64,000 bases of DNA from Lytechinus pictus (Eukaryota > Echinodermata > Echinoidea > Temnopleuroida > Toxopneustidae). Both the position numbers and the translations under genes were made by a program. The notes under the pieces are model-generated. The model had not been told where the DNA came from. It saw only the letters and a list, made by a program, of their open reading frames with translations, and did no database searches. This document shows, piece by piece, positions 60,501 through 64,000 of the stretch; position 1 is the first letter of the stretch; each line of letters opens with the position of its first letter. The stretch covers positions 21,687,617 to 21,751,616 of the forward strand of contig NC_087261.1 of NCBI RefSeq assembly GCF_037042905.1. Direction: 5' to 3'.

Positions 60501-63003
60501 TGCCATTTATGTGATAAATGCTGTATTTTGAAATTCAAAATGGCCGCCATAGGCCCTATATTTATCATGTACAATGCGAATGGAGAAACAAATTTTCACA
60601 CGAGTAAGAAACATAAAATGCATGTAATTGTGATCTACGAGTAAAATATTGTCTGACAACATGTTTTATAGCAAGACATATCATTTCTTTTGTCATGCAT
60701 GAGATAAATGCTGTATTATGAAATTCAAAATGGTCCCTATATAGGTCCTAACAGTATCATCTACAGTAAAAATGGGGACATATTATTTTGTAAGAATTTG
60801 GATTTGCTTGACTATGACATCCATATAATCCTTTTGTATAAGTAAAATGTTATTTGAAAACTTTTTTTTTATTATAGCATTTCTTCTGCCATATAGGTGA
60901 TAAATACTTTATTTTGACATTCAAAATAACCTCTACAAGCTCTAACTAAATTATGTAACATGCGAATAGGGAAACTAATTCTCACATGAGTGAGAGTCAT
61001 AAAATGAATACAACTGTGATGTACGAGTAAAAATATTGTCTTAAACATGATTTCTAACTGTAAATATATCACATATTGGTCATGGAAGTAATAAATGCTG
61101 TACTTTGAAATCCAAAATGGCTGCCATAGGTCCTAAAAGTATTGTGTACATTGTAACATGGGACATATAATTTTGACAGAATTTGGCTTTGCTTGACTCT
61201 AAATATTGCATATAATTGTGAATTGTGATGTAAGGGTGAAATATTGTCCAAACCCATGGTTTCTAACGAGATATATCATAATGTTGTGTAATTAAGGTGA
61301 TAAATGCTGCATTTTTTAATTGAAAATGGCCACCATAGGCCCTTATCGTATAATATACAATTTGAGTGGAGACAAATAATGTTCACATAAAGGGCATATG
61401 GCAGCCATTTTGAATGTTGAAATACAGTATTTATCACCTGAATTACATAGGATATGATATATTTTGTTATAAATCATGTTTTCAGACAATATTTCACTCA
61501 TACATCACCATTTAGCCAAGCAAAGCCAAAATCAGTTGAAATAATTTGTTCCCATTCAGATTGTGCATAATACCGTAAGGGCCTGTAGCGGCCATTTTGG
61601 CTTTCCAATAACAGTATTTATCACCTAACTGGCAGAATACATGATATATCTAAATAGAAATTATGCTTTCAGACAATATTTTACTCATAGATCACTATTA
61701 CGTGCATTTATGGTGCTCACTCCTGTGAATATTGGTTTCCCACTTTGCATTGTACATAATACAGTTAATGTCTATGGCGGCCATTTTGAAAGTCAAAATA
61801 CAGTATTTAACATAAACTTGAAACCTAAATTATATATTTCGTTAGAAAATTACGTTTTTAGACAGTATCCCATTAATTTATCACATTATATATGCATTTT
61901 AGTGCTCACTCTTGTGATTTCTTTGCTCCTTTTTCTCATTGTGCATAGTACTTTTAGGGCCTTTGGCAGCCATTTTGAATATCAAAATACAACGTTCATC
62001 ACATACATGGCATATTAATAATATATTTCGTTAACAATTATGTTTTTAGTCAGTATTCCACTCGTTTATCTTAATAATATGCATTTAAGTGTTCACTCTT
62101 GTGAATTTTTTGGCCCCCATTGCCATTGTATACGCAATACTGTTTGGGCCAGTGGCGGCTATTTTAGATATCAAAATACAGCAATGTTCCCATATATGAC
62201 ATAATAAATGATATATCTCGTGAGTAATGATGATTTGCATATATTACTTCGTTCATACATCGCGATTTTTTTGCAGTTTAGTGCTCATTTTTGTGAAAAT
62301 TAGTTTTCCCTATTCATGCTGTACATAAAAGAGTATACAAGGGCCTGTGGCGGCCATTTTGAATATCAGGAAAATAAATATTTTGTCAAAAATTATTTTT
62401 TTCAGAGAGTATTTCACTCCTGCCACACAATTTCATGCATTTCATAGCCAATGTGCGGACAATTTTAGGATTTTCATGGGTAATTTGCATATTTTGGCGG
62501 CCATATTGGATTTTGCCAATTTGCGGAAAATGCTCAAGGTTACACGAGTGGCATCATCCAGATTCGTAATCAGCACCCTCGAATTGACAAGAATTCATAA
62601 AAAAATATTGTATATATAAAAAAACAAGGTTATGCCTCTTCTATCCTGGACTATTATAACTGCCACAAAAATGGAAGACATACTATGAGCCAGTAGGTCA
62701 TAGAAGTGAGGTTTAGAATTATGGCTTAGAATAGGGTTAAACCAAGGCTTAATTATTATAATACCACCAAAGGGTTTAGTCATGATATAGACAATTAGAC
62801 AATGTAGACCAAATGGACAAAAAATTTATTTTCAACTCACCAATAACGACCCTGTCTGCACCTGTCAAGTTCAGCCCTGTGTCTCCTACTTGAGTAGTCA
62901 GGAGGAATAGATTATAAGAATCATCCTGCTGGAAGTCTTCAATGATCGCTTCCCTCTCAATCATATTATGGATGGAGCCGTCCAACCGCTTCCATCGGAA
63001 TCG
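45125..63003 (-). CDS. ERCC6L: ERCC6L (PICH)-like SNF2 ATPase, six 3' exons (partial)
   Basis: Exons 63003-62841, 56902-56710, 55974-55826, 48600-48518, 46992-46875 and 46491-45125 all have GT..AG borders and matching phases, giving 690 codons to TAA. The protein starts at SNF2 helicase motif V ([15 protein letters not shown]), then [25 protein letters not shown] motif VI, then [38 protein letters not shown] and [10 protein letters not shown]. These strings follow human ERCC6L closely, more than ERCC6 or RAD54. In vertebrates ERCC6L/PICH is a DNA translocase that binds stretched centromere and anaphase DNA and works with PLK1. After [10 protein letters not shown] the sequence diverges into a serine-rich and then very acidic tail ending near PKKKAR, a likely nuclear signal. 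No C-terminal TPR was seen. The N-terminal ATPase lobe lies right of the window. Confidence 0.9.
46520..46755 (+). mobile_element. tRNA-derived SINE in the last ERCC6L-like intron
   Basis: A tRNA-like head has TCTAGTGGTTCTGAC (A-box-like) and GGTTTGAATCC (B box), followed by GCACTCGACCCAGGTGAGG and TGAATGGGTACCCGATAGG. The latter phrase is a conserved central part of SINEs in marine invertebrates, as far as I recall. It fills most of the 383-bp intron. Confidence 0.6.
46875..46992 (-). CDS. ERCC6L: ERCC6L-like exon: [11 protein letters not shown] segment
   Basis: 118 bases in phase 0: [20 protein letters not shown], then [19 protein letters not shown] plus one base. Acceptor TTTTGTAG, donor GTACAA. 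No homology is recalled; it is called on splice sites, frame and phase. Confidence 0.65.
46993..47489. other. ERCC6L-like intron, nothing recognised
   Basis: Ordinary AT-rich intronic DNA; the 96-codon plus-strand frame at 47013-47303 has no family features. Confidence 0.5.
47490..47770. mobile_element. MITE of the TTCAGAATACGGGCC family, diverged copy
   Basis: The left part has CTGAACTCGGGTTTTAAATT and GGTTTAAAGTTGTGGTTTAA; the right end has TTAAACCTGACTTCAGAGTT then CGGGCC. These are inverted relatives of the clearer copy at 56349-56669, with AATTTAGCACAGAGTTAGAAC inside. Confidence 0.6.
47821..48471. mobile_element. Inverted-end element AAGGTATGGTGG, about 650 bp
   Basis: Left AAGGTATGGTGGTATGACCT then TAATTTGCGC; right GCACAAATTATGGTCACCCC then ATCATACCT, the reverse complement with several changes. 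No coding capacity. It ends about 45 bases from the ERCC6L-like exon at 48518. Confidence 0.5.
48518..48600 (-). CDS. ERCC6L: ERCC6L-like exon: [10 protein letters not shown] segment
   Basis: 83 bases: two complete a valine codon, then [20 protein letters not shown] and LAEYDAK. It matches the conserved ISDHDL segment of ERCC6L. Acceptor ATTTCAG, donor GTAAGC. Confidence 0.85.
48929..49664. mobile_element. Insertion with 5-bp target duplication and DR1-bearing tandem repeats, copy B
   Basis: Same termini as 35709-36668 (GTGGAATGCCTCTGGC and ATGCAGGTGAGAC) with exact AACAA flanks (48924-48928 and 49665-49669). It has fewer internal units, each with TGACCTTTGACCT (49127, 49280, 49443). It lies in the ERCC6L-like intron. 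Confidence 0.8.
49680..50905. repeat. 1.2-kb dispersed repeat, inverted copy of 27629-28830
   Basis: Reverse-complement partner of 27629-28830 including the internal foldback (50335-50640) and a stretch with a tRNA B-box-like word GGTTCGGATCCCAGC (49780-49794). The left side is cut by the preceding element. It lies in the ERCC6L-like intron. Confidence 0.75.
51115..51260 (+). mobile_element. tRNA-derived SINE-like head
   Basis: TGGCCCAGTGGATTAG (A box) and GGGTTCGGATCCCAGC (B box) lie at tRNA-like spacing. The acceptor stem does not pair, so it is a SINE head rather than a tRNA gene. The body after 51200 is not recognised. Confidence 0.55.
51300..51470. other. Intronic DNA with G run
   Basis: GGTGTTTCACAAAGACTTAAG and a G run at 51416-51430; CAGGGCCCTGGGAACG near 51361 resembles a diverged CAGGGG MITE start. 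Confidence 0.4.
51479..51522. repeat. CA/TA dinucleotide repeat
   Basis: Short CA repeat running into a TA repeat. Confidence 0.9.
51570..52170. repeat. Tandem repeat, GCGAGCGCGAAGCGCGAGC family
   Basis: About five units of 110-120 bp with GCGAGCGCGAAGCGCGAGC, AATTCAGACCTAAGAACGGG and ACATTTTAAGCAC words. One further copy is at 52845-52930. Related to 9840-10650. Confidence 0.75.
52310..52740. repeat. Dispersed repeat related to 10870-12080
   Basis: ATTCCGGTGAAACAGTTTT, TTGAATTGACAACTGATTTAG and TTTTCACAAAATATTGCTAA match the block at 10.9-11.4 kb, again following a GCGAAGCGC array. Confidence 0.65.
53015..53555. repeat. Two direct copies of GGAGGTGCTGCCTATGGAAAA
   Basis: 53024-53108 and 53464-53550 share GGAGGTGCTGCCTATGGAAA, CAGCACCCC and CCGCTTCCCAGG. 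Each is also partly palindromic (GGGGGTGCT against AGCACCCC). The DNA between is not recognised. Confidence 0.65.
53940..54010 (-). mobile_element. 3' tail of a minus-strand LINE or SINE
   Basis: The reverse complement reads GCGAAATAAAGATTGAATTG followed by ATTGA repeats, a typical LINE 3' tail. The body, if any, would extend to about 54180 but is not recognised. Confidence 0.5.
54200..55290. other. ERCC6L-like intron, nothing firm
   Basis: AT-rich DNA. 54690-54930 shows repeated phrases such as TAGACCACATGGG/TAGACCATATGGG but no clear element border. No exon with acceptable splice sites was recognised. Confidence 0.4.
55290..55615 (+). mobile_element. LINE 3' end with long hairpin and ATTGA tail
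   Basis: CTGTTTGCATGCTTGAGTAC (55297-) and GTGCTCAAGCATGCAAACAG (-55416) form 22-base arms with one mismatch across 76 bases. The stretch ends ATAAAATAAAATAATTGAATT with ATTGA repeats near 55585-55610, like a LINE 3' end. No ORF remains. It lies in the ERCC6L-like intron on the opposite strand. Confidence 0.5.
55826..55974 (-). CDS. ERCC6L: ERCC6L-like exon: post-helicase segment
   Basis: Reads [20 protein letters not shown], then [20 protein letters not shown] and QHIAFLKTI, aligning with the vertebrate FSKQELRELF...HIAYLQSLG segment. Acceptor TTCCAG, donor GTAACT. Confidence 0.9.
55991..56222. repeat. Three tandem copies of an about 80-bp unit
   Basis: Each copy contains TTCAATTGTCTAATTG, TAATTTATACGTATTCATGT and CATATCAATAGAAAGT. 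It lies just upstream of the ERCC6L-like exon at 55826-55974. Confidence 0.8.
56349..56669. mobile_element. MITE with GGCCCGTATTCTGAAGTC ends, 321 bp
   Basis: Left GGCCCGTATTCTGAAGTCAG then GTTTACCTTAGACC; right GTTTAAGTTAAACC then CGACTTCAGAATACGGGCC, the reverse complement. Relatives are at 47490-47770 and, partly, at 59690-59730. It lies in a short ERCC6L-like intron. Confidence 0.75.
56710..56902 (-). CDS. ERCC6L: ERCC6L-like exon: helicase motif VI
   Basis: Completes V from the previous exon, then [19 protein letters not shown] with GQ (arginine-finger motif VI), [20 protein letters not shown] and [12 protein letters not shown]. Acceptor TGTGTAG, donor GTAATA. The TTAA-flanked MITE begins only about 30 bases upstream of this acceptor. 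Confidence 0.93.
56935..57254. mobile_element. piggyBac-like MITE next to an ERCC6L-like acceptor
   Basis: TTAA (56931-56934) is followed by CCCTAATAAGACGGGG and, inside, CTCGACTTTTTTCACGATAA and GCGATCGACGGCCGAGACC, shared with 43681-44195 and 16621-17297. TTAA occurs at 57251-57254, but the right end does not mirror the left well, so the right border is uncertain. A G run is at 57191-57204. Confidence 0.55.
57255..57702. other. ERCC6L-like intron, nothing recognised
   Basis: AT-rich intronic DNA with no clear repeat or ORF. Confidence 0.5.
57703..59680. repeat. Tandem duplication, about 0.98 and 1.00 kb, nearly identical
   Basis: 57703-58683 and 58684-59680 are head-to-tail copies starting TAACCTTGACCATGCCCATG and ending GTGCCATACATTACA. 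By eye they differ at a few bases, by G-run lengths, by a two-base gap near 58441, and by about 13 extra bases near 59328 in the second copy. No ORF. They lie in the ERCC6L-like intron. Confidence 0.95.
59681..59870. other. Short intronic stretch with MITE remnant
   Basis: TTTAGTTAAACCTGGGTTAA and CTTAGACCACACTTTTATGG resemble the interior of the GGCCCGTATTCTGAAGTC family. Confidence 0.4.
59871..62653. mobile_element. 2.8-kb foldback element with repeated arms
   Basis: The ends TAGTCCAGGATAG and CTATCCTGGACTA are flanked by TTA on both sides (59868-59870 and 62654-62656). The outer about 300 bases of the two arms are almost identical in inverted orientation (GAGGGTGCTGATTACGAATC, ACTCGTGTAACCTTGAGC, GTCCGCACATTGGC). 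Inward, each arm has about six or seven diverged units of about 190 bp marked by CAAAATGGCCGCCATAGG and AAATGCTGTATTTTGAAAT. The arms meet near 61385. Such structure recalls sea-urchin TU-type foldback transposons. It lies in the ERCC6L-like intron about 190 bases from the exon at 62841. Confidence 0.88.
62841..63003 (-). CDS. ERCC6L: ERCC6L-like exon: helicase motif V
   Basis: Phase-0 start [18 protein letters not shown], then [17 protein letters not shown] and GADRVVI; leaves one base. Acceptor TTTGTAG, donor GTGAGT. The residues RLDGS correspond to the RIDGT of vertebrate ERCC6L. Confidence 0.9.
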
Positions 63004-63060
63004 CTACAAATACAACGTAAGAAGATCAAACAAGGACTACTAACGACACTCCGTATACGT

Positions 63061-63196
63061 CTGGACCATCCCAGAATGGAATCTTCTTGGCGAGGATATC
63101 AGAAATTCTAAACGCATGGGAGAATTCAAACTCAATCTAGAAAGTCTGGATATCGACACCCTCGACTCGCAAGAACATTGGAGTAAATTAAACTAA
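63061..63196 (+). pseudogene. LINE ORF2 C-terminal fragment
   Basis: The frame reads WNLLGEDIRNSKRMGEFKLN, then LESLDIDTLDSQEHWSKLN to TAA. It resembles the WN-x-LP-x-x-(I/V)-x-x-x-x-S-x-x-x-FK end of CR1-like ORF2. It starts just outside the ERCC6L-like exon, antisense to the gene. Confidence 0.45.
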
Positions 63197-63199
63197 ACT

Positions 63200-64000
63200 A
63201 AACCAAAACGAACGCGACAACCAAATGCTGTTGATTGTACGTTACGGACAAATACAGATATATACAGAAATATTGAGTTGCACTTTTATAGCTCCCAACC
63301 CTGACTGACAAGAAATAGGAACAAAGTACTAAGAAATTGCCACAAAGGATCATTTTGATATTTCCTTTGAAATAATACAGAAAATTATCACAGAAAACAG
63401 GACCACGAAGATTAAAATGACAATTCTAGTCCCCCCCAAATATCCATATTCCTTTCTATTCAATAGAAAAACTCGGCAGGTATGCACTTTTGCAGTGAAT
63501 ATCACCCAGTAAACTTCTCAAAATCTCTTGGGGAAAATCAAATTCTTCATTCTAGTGCCCAAATCTGTTCCACCCCCCCCCCCCAAAAAAAAAAACCTGT
63601 CTTCCCATACATGTAAGTGACATTGCATAATACTGTAACTTAATTTCTAACTTGATTTCTAATAGACCTAACAAAATGCCTGTGCCTGCATGGTAGGCAT
63701 GGTAGGAGAAAAACGAGGTTTAATCCGGCCACTGGCGTAAATCCGGGGGGGGGGGGGATGGGGGGATATATATCCCCCCACTTTTCGAGGAGGTGGGATG
63801 GCCTGTACAAACACCCCCCACTTTTTACGAAAGAAATGGGGAAAAATCACTAGAGATAGTTGTTTTATTGGTTAAAATTATTCCTAAAATACCGCTTAAC
63901 AAATAAAACAATATTATTGAATTATAAAATGCAAACAAAGAGCCTTTTCTTCTTCTATCCACTGTTTCTATAACACTCTTCATGGTGTACCGTAAATCAC
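63200..64000. other. ERCC6L-like intron at the window edge
   Basis: AT-rich DNA with a C run and A run (63572-63595) and a G run (63747-63758) followed by ATATATATCCCCCCACTTTT, a common end-like word. No upstream ERCC6L exon was recognised before base 64000. Confidence 0.45.

Overview
The window looks like nuclear DNA of an echinoderm, most likely a sea urchin. It has small exons in long AT-rich introns with canonical GT..AG borders. It carries animal orthologues of a PQ-loop protein and a PICH-type helicase, CR1-like LINEs, a Penelope-like element, tRNA-derived SINEs, many foldback and MITE-like elements, runs of G or C, and the TAGGCCTA and GCGAAGCGC repeat words common in marine deuterostomes. 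The species assignment is inference. No prokaryotic or CRISPR feature was seen.

Two host genes are well supported, both on the minus strand and both incomplete. The 5' part of an SLC66A3 (PQLC3)-like PQ-loop membrane protein occupies 957-7951, with two exons around a 6.7-kb intron; the rest lies left of the window. The 3' part of an ERCC6L (PICH)-like SNF2 ATPase occupies 45125-63003. Its six exons have mutually compatible phases and 690 codons, beginning inside the second helicase lobe. They end in a 455-codon exon whose acidic tract is written in GAT/GAC trinucleotide repeats. A third possible minus-strand gene (14985-16002, perhaps with an exon near 17.4-17.75 kb) is weak.

Regions: 1-862 nested foldback repeats; 957-7951 SLC66A3-like gene, whose intron holds a broken LINE (3.7-5.95 kb) split by a hAT-like insertion; 8-19 kb foldbacks, MITEs and L1-like ORF1 fragments; 20.0-33.2 kb a CR1-like LINE split by a 9.3-kb terminal-inverted-repeat insertion made largely of ACCATT minisatellite; 34.7-41.3 kb a second LINE split by two elements; 41.3-45 kb low-complexity DNA and MITEs; 45.1-63.0 kb the ERCC6L-like gene, whose introns hold a SINE, several MITEs, a 1-kb tandem duplication and a 2.8-kb foldback element.

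The main interest is the nested transposon record. In two cases (4858-5711 and 35709-36668), removing the insert and one target-site duplication rejoins the interrupted LINE reading frame, which fixes the borders. The two host genes show no functional link to each other. No gene system for immunity, toxins or secondary metabolism was seen. The best candidates for something undescribed are the 9.3-kb minisatellite insertion, the repeat family carrying nuclear-receptor-like DR1 sites, and the microsatellite-coded acidic tail of the ERCC6L-like protein.
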